Source: Candidatus Microgenomates bacterium
Lineage (GTDB): Bacteria; Patescibacteriota; Microgenomatia; UBA1406; GWC2-37-13
Assembly: GCA_015491205.1 (NCBI GenBank)
Contig: WFWI01000076.1
Location: forward strand, 1 to 14,840
Length of the DNA stretch: 14,840 nucleotides
Direction: 5' to 3'
Below the pieces are notes generated by a model that did no database searches, was not told the origin of the DNA, and saw only the letters and a program-made list of their open reading frames with translations. Numbering within the stretch: the stretch's first letter is position 1; each line of letters begins with the position of its first letter. Both the position numbers and the translations under genes were made by a program. This document shows positions 1-6,391 of the stretch, piece after piece.

Positions 1-2
1 AA

Positions 3-134
3 CTTACAGAATACCTTATCTTCTACAACCTCGAAAGACCCCATCAGGCCCTAAATTATATGTCCCCTATTCAGTGGTATAATCAAAATCATAAGTTGAT
101 GAGCCTGTTACCTATGTACCCGACTTATACATAA
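3..134 (+). pseudogene. 3' end of an IS3/IS481-type transposase (integrase core), cut by window edge
   Basis: Frame 3 from the window edge reads 43 codons to a TAA at 132-134. The peptide contains YLIFYNLERPHQALNYMSP, the classic C-terminal end of the rve/DDE integrase core of IS3 and IS481 transposases (Y-N-x-x-R-P-H-x-x-L-x-x-x-x-P). This region holds the last structural part of the catalytic core; the DDE residues themselves would lie upstream and are outside the window. Whether the whole gene is intact cannot be judged here. A strong hairpin with a T-run follows about 40 bases after the stop. The class is well supported by the motif; the exact IS family is not. Confidence 0.8.
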
Positions 135-171
135 TATTGACAAATCTCCCTTTTTTTGGTATTAATTTAAA

Positions 172-228
172 AGAGCATTACTACTCGTCGGTGGCCCAGC
201 CGAGCGGTAGTGATGCTCTCTCTTTTTT
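172..228 (+). terminator. Strong intrinsic terminator-like hairpin after the transposase
   Basis: Arms 172-184 and 207-219 pair over 13 bp with a single G-T wobble, and TCGG 188-191 pairs with CCGA 200-203 in the apex. A T-run occupies 223-228 and a second one 234-240. The GC-rich apex stands out in AT-rich surroundings. The position fits termination of the transposase transcript. It could also serve the opposite strand (small reverse ORF ending at 239), where the following T-run is shorter, or be a structured end of the mobile element. Confidence 0.65.
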
Positions 229-238
229 ACGCCTTTTT

Positions 239-403
239 TTAAAGCTGCATCGACTTTATCCCCTCCAATAAACCTAGATCCTTTAATTTTAAAACATCTC
301 GCGCAAATCTATAAGACTCTTTTCTCTTATTTGCAATAATCCCTTTCATTTTTATCCTATCTTGCCTACTACTCCTCGTTGTTGAAAAAATAACTTTCCA
401 CAT
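239..403 (-). CDS. Possible small protein (54 aa), not recognised
   Basis: A reverse ORF of 54 codons starts at ATG 403-401 and ends with TAA at 241-239. It is preceded in frame by a stop only a few codons upstream, so this ATG is the first possible start. The peptide is very basic (many Lys and Arg) and begins MWKVIFS, which is faintly reminiscent of small RelE/YoeB-type toxins, but the rest does not follow that family and I do not claim it. A TATAAA box lies at 414-409, five bases before the ATG. Two operator-like palindromes lie further upstream (444-486). It may be a real small gene, a degraded remnant beside the transposase, or chance. Confidence 0.3.
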   Translation of the reverse strand: MWKVIFSTTRSSRQDRIKMKGIIANKRKESYRFARDVLKLKDLGLLEGIKSMQL

Positions 404-443
404 CTTATTTTATAGCTTAACCATAAATCACTCGATTGTCAAG

Positions 444-486
444 TCCTATATTAGGATATAACATATGCTATAGGATAATCCTATAG
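444..486. promoter_or_regulatory. Two related palindromes, operator-like
   Basis: TCCTA-TAT-TAGGA (444-456) is a perfect 5+3+5 palindrome. CTATAGGAT-A-ATCCTATAG (468-486) is a perfect 9+1+9 palindrome. Both share the TAGGA/TCCTA half-site and their centres lie 27 bases apart. This arrangement is typical of dimeric repressor operators. They lie between the divergent small ORF (239-403) and the gene starting at 594, so either could be the target. No regulator gene is visible next to them. The binding role is inferred. Confidence 0.4.
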
Positions 487-577
487 AAATCTTCTTTTTT
501 TGGAGCTCTCTGTAAGCCCGTCTATTATTGTGGATTTCTTGTGGAAATTCGGAAGGGTTTTTTTAGAGCTTTTCGAG

Positions 578-583
578 TATAAT
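578..583 (+). promoter_or_regulatory. -10 box of the hydrolase/glycosyltransferase unit
   Basis: A perfect TATAAT ends 10 bases before the ATG at 594. Transcription would start about 3-5 bases upstream of the ATG, leaving no room for a Shine-Dalgarno site. No convincing -35 box is seen at 17 bases. Confidence 0.6.
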
Positions 584-593
584 ATTCAAATAA

Positions 594-1307
594 ATGCGAA
601 AAATTAAAGTTCTATCTTACAATTTGCTCTTTAATAAAGCTCTTAATCACCTTATATATATCCTTAAAAATTATTCTCCGGATCTAGTAGGCCTTCAAGA
701 AATCTATCTTGATGAAGAAGTTATTAAAACTCTTGAAAAGTTGCAATACAAGATAGGAGCAAGAGCGATTTCTTTTACAAAATTTGGAAAAAAATACAGC
801 ATCCTAACCCTTTACAAAACCACACACCTAGCCCTATCAAAGTTTAACTATTTAAATCTCCCACGCAATATTTATGAAAAAGCTCTTTATTTTTTAAAAA
901 AGTCGCCTTTTCCTAGAAGTTTTACTACCTCTTATTTTTCTACAACTAGTACAAACCTTCTTCACCTTAATGTCCATCTTTCACCTTGGTCTACAGATGG
1001 AGGCAAAGTAAAACAAATAAAAATGCTTTTTGATTCGGTTAAAAATGCTACTTTGCCTACAATTATAACAGGCGATTTTAACTTCCCTTATGGTAGACGC
1101 AGATTTGAGTACCTCTTAAAACAGTACAACCTTAAAGAAGCCACCGCTAATTTAACCTTTACACAAGAAGCAAAGCTCTTAAGACTAATACCAATAAGGT
1201 TAAAACTCGACTATATTTTATACAGAAATCTTAAACATATCAAAACTCAAAGATTACCTAAAAACAGCTCTGATCATTATCCAATTTTGACAGAATTTGA
1301 ATTATGA
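594..1307 (+). CDS. Endonuclease/exonuclease/phosphatase (EEP) family hydrolase
   Basis: This 237-residue protein has the full set of EEP (DNase I-like) landmarks in order: Asn10 in the first strand (SYN), the metal-binding Glu36 (VGLQE), His128 in the NVH strand, GDFN with Asp161 and Asn163, LDYIL with Asp206, and the terminal SDH with Asp227 and His228. The fold is a Mg-dependent phosphodiesterase; family members cut DNA, RNA, phospholipids or sugar phosphates, and the substrate cannot be told from sequence. No signal peptide or membrane segment is seen. The length fits a bare catalytic domain. The stop overlaps the next start by ATGA, so it is probably translated together with the glycosyltransferase; a role in lipid or glycan metabolism is therefore possible but unproven. 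The ATG sits 10 bases behind a TATAAT. Confidence 0.85.
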   Translation: MRKIKVLSYNLLFNKALNHLIYILKNYSPDLVGLQEIYLDEEVIKTLEKLQYKIGARAISFTKFGKKYSILTLYKTTHLALSKFNYLNLPRNIYEKALYFLKKSPFPRSFTTSYFSTTSTNLLHLNVHLSPWSTDGGKVKQIKMLFDSVKNATLPTIITGDFNFPYGRRRFEYLLKQYNLKEATANLTFTQEAKLLRLIPIRLKLDYILYRNLKHIKTQRLPKNSSDHYPILTEFEL

Positions 1308-1975
1308 AGACTTCTATCGTAATCCCAGCGTATAATGAAGAGTCTTATCTTCCAGACTGCCTGAGCAACCTCTTGTCACAAAAAGAAAAGCCATATGAAA
1401 TAATTGTAGTAGACAATGCTTCAAAGGATAAAACCTCTCAAATTGCCAAAAAATTCGGAGTCAAAGTCGTTTTGGAAAAAAGACAAGGCACTTCTTTTGC
1501 TAGAAACAAAGGCTTCAATATTGCAAAAGGAGAAATTATTGCAAGGGTGGATGCTGATACAAAACCACCAAGAGATTGGCTGTTTAATATTAAAAGACAC
1601 CTTAAATCAAACCCAAAAACCTTTGCTCTAACTGGCCCAATTATCTTTTACGATCTACCTTTCAAGACCACACTTTTTTCAAAAGCCTATCTTAAAGCAA
1701 GTAAACTTATCTCAGGCTTTTATTACCTTTTGGGTCCAAATATGGTCTTAAAAAAAGATGCTTGGGAGAAAGTAAAGGATGAAGTGTGTCTTGATGACTC
1801 AAAAGTACACGAGGATATTGATCTTTCAATTCACCTTGCAAAAAAAGGTATAGAAATTGCCTACGATCCTAAAATTATCAACTATATTTCCGGCAGGAGA
1901 ATAAAATACAAACCCTGGTCGTTCTTTATCGAATACCCTATAAGGTGGATAAAAACGCTAAGAGAACACAGGTAA
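1304..1975 (+). CDS. Family 2 glycosyltransferase (GT-A fold)
   Basis: The protein opens with the GT2 signature SIVIPAYNEESYLPDCL (residues 4-20), then VVDNASKDKT (35-44) for nucleotide-sugar binding and the DxD metal site Asp83-Ala-Asp85. A HEDIDL motif (Glu170, Asp171) provides the likely catalytic base region. It should move a sugar from a nucleotide donor to a lipid-linked or protein acceptor at the inner face of the membrane. At 223 residues it is a compact single catalytic domain with no membrane helices. The C-terminal part (about 200-223) is basic and aromatic (KPWSFFIEYPIRW), which may help membrane contact. It overlaps the upstream hydrolase by four bases. The acceptor and donor are unknown. 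Confidence 0.88.
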   Translation: MKTSIVIPAYNEESYLPDCLSNLLSQKEKPYEIIVVDNASKDKTSQIAKKFGVKVVLEKRQGTSFARNKGFNIAKGEIIARVDADTKPPRDWLFNIKRHLKSNPKTFALTGPIIFYDLPFKTTLFSKAYLKASKLISGFYYLLGPNMVLKKDAWEKVKDEVCLDDSKVHEDIDLSIHLAKKGIEIAYDPKIINYISGRRIKYKPWSFFIEYPIRWIKTLREHR

Positions 1976-2242
1976 GAAATTTCAAAATCCAAATTTCAAA
2001 TGACAAAAGGATAAGAGTTAGAAGGTGAGAAGGTTGAAAGGTTGGAAGGTTAAAAAGTTAAAAGGTTAGAAGATTGGAAGGTTAAAAGGGGAGAAGAATT
2101 GTTTATTTAGAATTTGAAATTTGACATTTGTCATTTGAATTTGATTTGCCATTTGAAAATTGGAATTTTTTACTTAGTTTTTCGCTTTTAGCTTTTACTT
2201 TTTCGCTTTTTAGCCATTAGGTCAACTAGAAATTAGTCATTT
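1976..2242. repeat. Convergent gap with degenerate 8-base array inside inverted arms
   Basis: No gene is seen in this gap between two converging genes. From 2014 to 2087 there are nine consecutive units of 7-9 bases on the theme AGGTTRRA: AGAGTTAGA, AGGTGAGA, AGGTTGAA, AGGTTGGA, AGGTTAAAA, AGTTAAA, AGGTTAGA, AGATTGGA, AGGTTAAAA. The array is flanked by inverted arms: TTCAAATGACAAA at 1995-2007 pairs perfectly with TTTGTCATTTGAA at 2127-2139, and related TTTGAAATTTG words fill 2110-2167. A separate T-rich part (2178-2213) repeats TTTTTCGCTTTT twice. There is no clear terminator. Confidence 0.7.
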
Positions 2243-4054
2243 CTATAGCTTTTCCTTTTTACTTTTTCCCTTTACCTTCCTATACATTTCCCTTATCTCA
2301 ACAACAGTTGTTACCTCCTCTGGCCTTTTGTCGTCTCTGAACCTCACAAGTCGGGGGAACCTAAGCGCAAAACCCGGCACATCAACTTCCAAGGCTGCTC
2401 CGGTCTTGCTTGGTTTTAATTTTCTTCCAGCAGTGTGAACTGGAGAACGAGTTATCTCATCAGCCAATATCTCAACCACAATTGCAGGCTTTACCCAGAC
2501 ATCAACCTTCATGTTTTTGTCAACATCATAAAGAGCTGGCTTTGTTTTTGTTTTAAACTGATCGCAACGCTTCTTCATCTCCCTCCATTCCTCGTCTGTC
2601 AAACCCGTGCCGATTTTTGCTACAGTAACAAACTTGTCACTTTTGTTGTCGTAAACCCCGACCAAAAAAGCTCCAATTCCAAAACCAGCCCTTTTTCCCT
2701 TGCCAAGATCATACCCCATAACCAAGCAATCTATTGTATCTTCAAGCTTTGAAGAGTAGCTGCGCTTGTACTTTATCCAATTCCACTCCCTCACTCCTGG
2801 CTTGTATACTCCTTCCTTTCTCTTTGCCATAATACCCTCCAGTCCTTTTGATACCGCATCTTCAAAATAAAGCTCGATTTCCTCTGGGTCTGAAGTAATA
2901 ATCTCTGGTGCAAGAAGAACTGTATCTTTGAAAATATCACCGGTTAATTTAAATAGCTTCTCAAGCTTTCTTCTTCTTTCTATAAAAGGCTTTTCTAAAT
3001 AACTCTCTCCTTTAAAAAGCAATAGCTCAAAGGCAAAAAGCTTTAAAGGAAGCTCCTTTACCATTTTTTCAATGTCGTATTTTCTTTTTCTTTGCACCGT
3101 TTCCTGGAAAGGCAGAAAGCTTCCTGAGTGAGGATCAAAACCTATTGCCTCTCCTTCAAAAATAGCCTCCTTTACTGTTATCTCCTTTTTTACTCCCTCT
3201 ACGATATCAGGATACATAAAGGTAACATCCTCCAAGTTTCGCGAGAAAAGCTTTACCTGCCCATTTTTGTAATGCACCTGAAGCCTAAAACCATCATATT
3301 TTGGCTCAATTATGCACTCGCCAAGCTTTTCAACTATCTCTTTAGCAGAGGAAAGCCTTTCTGCTCGCATCATAATAATGGGTGTGAACACCTCTGGTTT
3401 AATCCTCTCTATCGCTTTTAAATCGCCCTTTTTTGCAAGGTAGGCAATTTTTCCCAAATCTGGGTAAACATGATAAGCTTTTTCAAAAATAGGCCGCAAA
3501 CTTTTGTCGCCTTTTAAGAACCAAGATAGTGCATCCAAAATTGTCATATCAGAAAAGCCAAGCCTTAGTTTTCCTAAAACTATCCGCACAAGATATTTGC
3601 AAGATAAAGGATCAAGCGCTTGGATAAGGGAGGAAAGAAGATTTATCTTAAAACTCATTGCTCCCTCGCCTTCTGCCTTAGAAAGTTTGACAAGATCTTC
3701 ATAAACCTCAATAATTTCAGGATCTTTTGGAGCCCACAGAAGCTGCTGTCGTCCTTTCTCTTTAAACTCTTGCAAAACCTCTCCCAAATCCCCAACTTCT
3801 TTAAAACGTTTTACAAAAATGCTTCTGTCGACGCTTAACGCTTGTATTGTGCTTGAGATAACAGACTTTTCTGCCAATCCAAGCTCTCGCGGGTCGTAAA
3901 GCGGCCCAAGCCTGCCGGTTAAAAGATAAATGGCTTTATCAACCTCTTCCTCGCTCAATTTTTTAAAAAGCTCAGCTAAAGTTTCAGTAATAACCAATCT
4001 TGAACTCTCCTTTTCTATTTTAGAAAAATACTCTGCCAATCTTGAAAACTTCAT
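2243..4054 (-). CDS. lig: ATP-dependent DNA ligase, archaeal type
   Basis: This 603-residue protein has the three-domain layout of archaeal replicative ligases: an N-terminal DNA-binding domain (about 1-220), the adenylation domain (about 220-430) and an OB-fold (about 430-590). Motif I is EPKYDGFR with the AMP-accepting Lys252. Motif III is FEGE (Glu300, Glu302), motif IV GLEGIMAKR (404-412) and motif V WIKYKR (426-431). It seals nicks during replication and repair using ATP. Most bacteria use the NAD-dependent LigA for this; whether this organism also has LigA cannot be seen here. Length is normal and no disruption is visible. The ATG at 4054 is preceded by AAGG five bases upstream, a possible weak ribosome site; alternatively CATAAG six bases upstream could be a weak -10 box. 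It lies downstream of fic, separated by a strong inverted repeat. Confidence 0.93.
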   Translation of the reverse strand: MKFSRLAEYFSKIEKESSRLVITETLAELFKKLSEEEVDKAIYLLTGRLGPLYDPRELGLAEKSVISSTIQALSVDRSIFVKRFKEVGDLGEVLQEFKEKGRQQLLWAPKDPEIIEVYEDLVKLSKAEGEGAMSFKINLLSSLIQALDPLSCKYLVRIVLGKLRLGFSDMTILDALSWFLKGDKSLRPIFEKAYHVYPDLGKIAYLAKKGDLKAIERIKPEVFTPIIMMRAERLSSAKEIVEKLGECIIEPKYDGFRLQVHYKNGQVKLFSRNLEDVTFMYPDIVEGVKKEITVKEAIFEGEAIGFDPHSGSFLPFQETVQRKRKYDIEKMVKELPLKLFAFELLLFKGESYLEKPFIERRRKLEKLFKLTGDIFKDTVLLAPEIITSDPEEIELYFEDAVSKGLEGIMAKRKEGVYKPGVREWNWIKYKRSYSSKLEDTIDCLVMGYDLGKGKRAGFGIGAFLVGVYDNKSDKFVTVAKIGTGLTDEEWREMKKRCDQFKTKTKPALYDVDKNMKVDVWVKPAIVVEILADEITRSPVHTAGRKLKPSKTGAALEVDVPGFALRFPRLVRFRDDKRPEEVTTVVEIREMYRKVKGKSKKEKL

Positions 4055-4112
4055 ACTAACCTTATGACAATATTGTTAAGACCGTTAAGACAAAAACTAG
4101 CTCGTTTTCCGC

Positions 4113-4176
4113 TTCGAACCTGCGGGGTTAGAAGTGGAGTGTCCCCACAGTCTACTCCGAACCCCGCAGGTTCGAA
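4113..4176. repeat. 17-bp perfect inverted repeat between fic and the ligase gene
   Basis: TTCGAACCTGCGGGGTT at 4113-4129 is exactly complementary to 4160-4176. The 30-base interior can form further pairs: GGAGT 4136-4140 with ACTCC 4154-4158, or GTGG 4134-4137 with CCAC 4145-4148. It is much more GC-rich than its surroundings. It begins 8 bases after the fic stop, so it could end or stabilise the fic transcript. A TTTTT run lies only about 15 bases beyond the stem on that strand, so it is not a textbook terminator. It may be a dispersed palindromic repeat. Confidence 0.75.
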
Positions 4177-4184
4177 ATGGAAGT

Positions 4185-5231
4185 TTACTCAGCTAAAACA
4201 TAACGGGCTGATTTTGTCTTTCCCATTTTTTTCAGCACTCCTTTTTCTATTAAATCTTTAATATCTCTTAGCACTGTATCTTCCGATAAGTCTGGAAAAA
4301 GCTGAGCAAACATTTTGTTTTGAAGGTAACCCACTTCCTGAATATGCTCCAGAATCTTAATCTGACGCTCTGTCAAAAATATCTGCTTTCCACCAAACTT
4401 GCGCTTAAGCTTTACGTCGCGAGAAAGTTTCAAAACCTTGTTCTTTATCCTTTCAAACTCCACAGCTGCACCATAGGTAAAATACTCAAGCCAAGGAGTT
4501 AAATCTCCCTTTCCTGCCTGCTTTAAGCTTTCATAATAAGCCACGGCATCTCTATCATAATACTCTTCCAAAGAAAAAAACCGCCTTATATCATAGCCTC
4601 CCAAAAAAAGAATAAGGGTCGCCAAAACGCGCGCAACCCTGCCGTTCCCATCAATAAAAGGGTGAATTCTAACCAATTCATAATGGGCAATTCCAGCTTT
4701 GAGCACCGGGTGAATTTCATTTGAAGAAGTATGATTTAACCAGTAAACAAACTCGCGCATTAAAAAAGGCACCTCAAGAGGATCAGGAGGTCTGAAAACC
4801 ACCTCACCAGTTAAAATATCACGCACAACCACCCTCTTGTCCCTGTATTCTCCTGTCTGCTCTTCAGGTAAAATTTTGTGTACTAAGATCCTGTGAAGCT
4901 TTTTAATAAGTTGCTCAGTGATTTTTTCAATTTTCCTTTTTGCCTCCTCATCAATATATTCAAGCACTCTACGGTAATTGATAATCTCTTGAATATCACG
5001 CGGTCGGGCGACAACCTTTTGCCCCTTTAATATATCCTCAGCCTCAGTTTTTGAAAGAGGATTTCCTTCCAAGTGGGTTCCGTGATGGACTGCCCTTACT
5101 ATAGCTTCCTCTTTAAACTTTTTTTCCCACAAAGGCAAAAGAGGGGCATTTTTTAAAACTTCCTCTGCAGCCTCAATTTTTCCAATGTTAATAAGAATCT
5201 GATTGGTAATTCTGTATTGTGGAGTGTACAT
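4185..5231 (-). CDS. Fic-family AMP-transferase with C-terminal winged helix
   Basis: The catalytic motif HPFIDGNGRVAR spans 190-201 (His190, Asp194, Arg198 and Arg201), matching HxFx(D/E)GNGRxxR. Fic enzymes transfer AMP, or sometimes another phosphate-containing group, from a nucleotide to a hydroxyl side chain of a target protein. An N-terminal THLEGN (52-57) resembles the self-inhibitory helix of class II Fic proteins, whose Glu (here Glu55) blocks ATP; the Ser/Thr sits three rather than four residues before it. Residues about 285-345 form a probable winged helix, suggesting DNA binding or self-regulation. This N-Fic-wHTH layout and length (348) are typical of stand-alone bacterial Fic proteins. 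No antitoxin gene is adjacent, as expected for an intramolecularly inhibited type. The target is unknown. The ATG follows TATAAT by 9 bases. Confidence 0.9.
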   Translation of the reverse strand: MYTPQYRITNQILINIGKIEAAEEVLKNAPLLPLWEKKFKEEAIVRAVHHGTHLEGNPLSKTEAEDILKGQKVVARPRDIQEIINYRRVLEYIDEEAKRKIEKITEQLIKKLHRILVHKILPEEQTGEYRDKRVVVRDILTGEVVFRPPDPLEVPFLMREFVYWLNHTSSNEIHPVLKAGIAHYELVRIHPFIDGNGRVARVLATLILFLGGYDIRRFFSLEEYYDRDAVAYYESLKQAGKGDLTPWLEYFTYGAAVEFERIKNKVLKLSRDVKLKRKFGGKQIFLTERQIKILEHIQEVGYLQNKMFAQLFPDLSEDTVLRDIKDLIEKGVLKKMGKTKSARYVLAE

Positions 5232-5240
5232 AAATATAAT

Positions 5241-5268
5241 ATTATAAGTTAAAAGTTAAAAGTGCAAA
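5241..5268 (-). promoter_or_regulatory. fic promoter with heptamer repeats in the spacer
   Basis: On the reverse strand TATAAT occupies 5246-5241, ending 9 bases before the ATG at 5231. A TTTGCA (5268-5263) sits 16 bases upstream as a possible -35 box. The spacer is made of CTTTTAA heptamers, part of a longer GTTAAAA-type repeat tract (5246-5280 on the forward strand). The -10 is convincing; the -35 is tentative. Confidence 0.5.
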
Positions 5269-5337
5269 GTTAAAAGTTTAATCCAAGGTTAAAAATTGCG
5301 AAGAAATTCAGAGCTTTAAACTTTGAACTATTTTTTT

Positions 5338-6030
5338 CTACTTTCCAAACCTCCTTTCCCTTTTCGCAAACTCGAGGATCGCTTTCTCAAATTCGTCCGC
5401 TGTAAAGTCAGGGAAATAAAGGTCAGAAAAGTAAAGTTCTGAATACTCGCTCTGCCAAAGCATAAAGCCTGAAAAACGTTTTTCTTTTCCTGTTCTTATT
5501 ATAAGATCAGGATCAGGCATATAGTAGGTGTCCAAATATTGGGAAAACACTTCTTTTGAAACCTCCCTTAAGCCTTCCTGGAGAATGCTGTTTATTGCTC
5601 GCAAAATCTCATCTCTTCCTCCATAATTTAAGGCTAGAGTAAAATAATATCTCTCAAAATTTTTTGTCTTCTCCTTGGCCTCTTTAATCTTCCCTTGTAC
5701 ATCAACCGGAAGCTCGCCAATCCTGCCGATCACATTAAACCTTACTTTGTCTTTTATAAATTCAGGAAGATTTCTATCAACAAGCTGCTTAAACATTTTG
5801 AATAAGAAATCTAGCTCAGGCTTTGACCTTTTCTTGAGATTTTCAGTAGAAAGCCCCCAGATCGTCATGTATTTTATCCCAATCTCACGGGCCTTTCTTA
5901 AAATTTCAGGCATTCTTTTTTCTGCAGCCACGCGGTGACCTTCCGAAGGATTCAGGCCCCTCTCTCTGGCCCAGCGCCTGTTTCCATCAGGAATTACTGC
6001 TACATGAACCGGAATCTTTTTACCTGACAT
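5338..6030 (-). CDS. uppS: Undecaprenyl (cis-polyprenyl) diphosphate synthase
   Basis: The enzyme adds isopentenyl units in cis to a short allylic diphosphate to build the long lipid carrier used for peptidoglycan and other envelope polymers; it acts at the cytoplasmic membrane face. Conserved region I is VAVIPDGNRRWA with catalytic Asp15. STENL (about 61-65) and the C-terminal RTGKEKRFSGFMLWQSEYSE block, with the Arg residues for diphosphate binding and Glu for metal, are intact. IPDGNRRWA rather than the common bacterial MDGNGRWA resembles archaeal and actinobacterial members. The length of 230 is standard. It starts 7 bases behind a TATAAT and runs divergently from the small membrane-protein pair. 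The mevalonate operon 0.75 kb away would supply its IPP. Product chain length cannot be deduced here. Confidence 0.94.
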   Translation of the reverse strand: MSGKKIPVHVAVIPDGNRRWARERGLNPSEGHRVAAEKRMPEILRKAREIGIKYMTIWGLSTENLKKRSKPELDFLFKMFKQLVDRNLPEFIKDKVRFNVIGRIGELPVDVQGKIKEAKEKTKNFERYYFTLALNYGGRDEILRAINSILQEGLREVSKEVFSQYLDTYYMPDPDLIIRTGKEKRFSGFMLWQSEYSELYFSDLYFPDFTADEFEKAILEFAKRERRFGK

Positions 6031-6037
6031 AAGCCCT

Positions 6038-6045
6038 ATTATACT
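6038..6045. promoter_or_regulatory. Overlapping divergent -10 boxes (uppS and membrane-protein pair)
   Basis: ATTATACT holds a perfect reverse-strand TATAAT (6043-6038), 7 bases before the uppS ATG, and a forward TATACT (6040-6045). The forward box would put the start of transcription near 6052, giving a leader of about 38 bases to the ATG at 6090, or almost none to a TTG at 6054. The reverse box is well placed; the forward one is tentative. Confidence 0.5.
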
Positions 6046-6089
6046 TTGTAGCCTTGATTTTAAAAATCATTTTTAATAAACTTGAAGAT

Positions 6090-6389
6090 ATGAAGCTACT
6101 TGCCTTAAGCTTATCAGACCCAAACATAAACCCAACAGCAAGGATAAGCTCTATAAATAAAATCTTCTCTGTGCTCTTAAACTTAGCCTTAGGAATAGGC
6201 GCAGTGATATTTCTTTTTTACGCAATCTACGGGGGGTATCTTTGGATTACCTCAGGAGGCGATGCTGAAAAGATAAAAAAAGCCTGGAATAATTTTACCT
6301 TTTCCGTGCTTGGCCTTATTCTTATTTTTGCCAGCCTTTTGATAACAAAGCTTATCGGTTATATATTTAAATTAGAATTTCCTTTTTAA
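6090..6389 (+). CDS. Small two-helix membrane protein, TrbC/VirB2-like
   Basis: This 99-residue protein has two hydrophobic helices (about 26-50 and 70-93) joined by a polar loop ITSGGDAEKIKKA. This is the pilin-like TrbC/VirB2 pattern often seen in Patescibacteria, usually annotated as pilin or hypothetical. Its function there is not established. It shares the loop motif with the next gene, which begins only two bases after its stop. I chose the ATG at 6090; a TTG at 6054 would add 12 residues and cannot be excluded because a TATACT box lies 8 bases before it. GAAG occurs just upstream of the ATG as a weak ribosome site. No secretion ATPase or other pilus component is adjacent. Confidence 0.75.
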   Translation: MKLLALSLSDPNINPTARISSINKIFSVLLNLALGIGAVIFLFYAIYGGYLWITSGGDAEKIKKAWNNFTFSVLGLILIFASLLITKLIGYIFKLEFPF

Positions 6390-6391
6390 AA

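Noticed and set aside
181..260. Possible tRNA starting near GGCCCAGCCGAGCGGT
   Set aside because: D-arm-like words occur, but downstream is a T-run and no T-arm or acceptor partner exists; the hairpin explains the sequence.
2008..2096. CRISPR array from the regular short repeats
   Set aside because: Units are 7-9 bases with no spacers, so this is a tandem degenerate repeat.
4113..4176. Possible tRNA, because of GGTTCGAA
   Set aside because: No acceptor stem, D-arm or anticodon arm can be built around it; the T-loop-like words are simply the ends of the inverted repeat.
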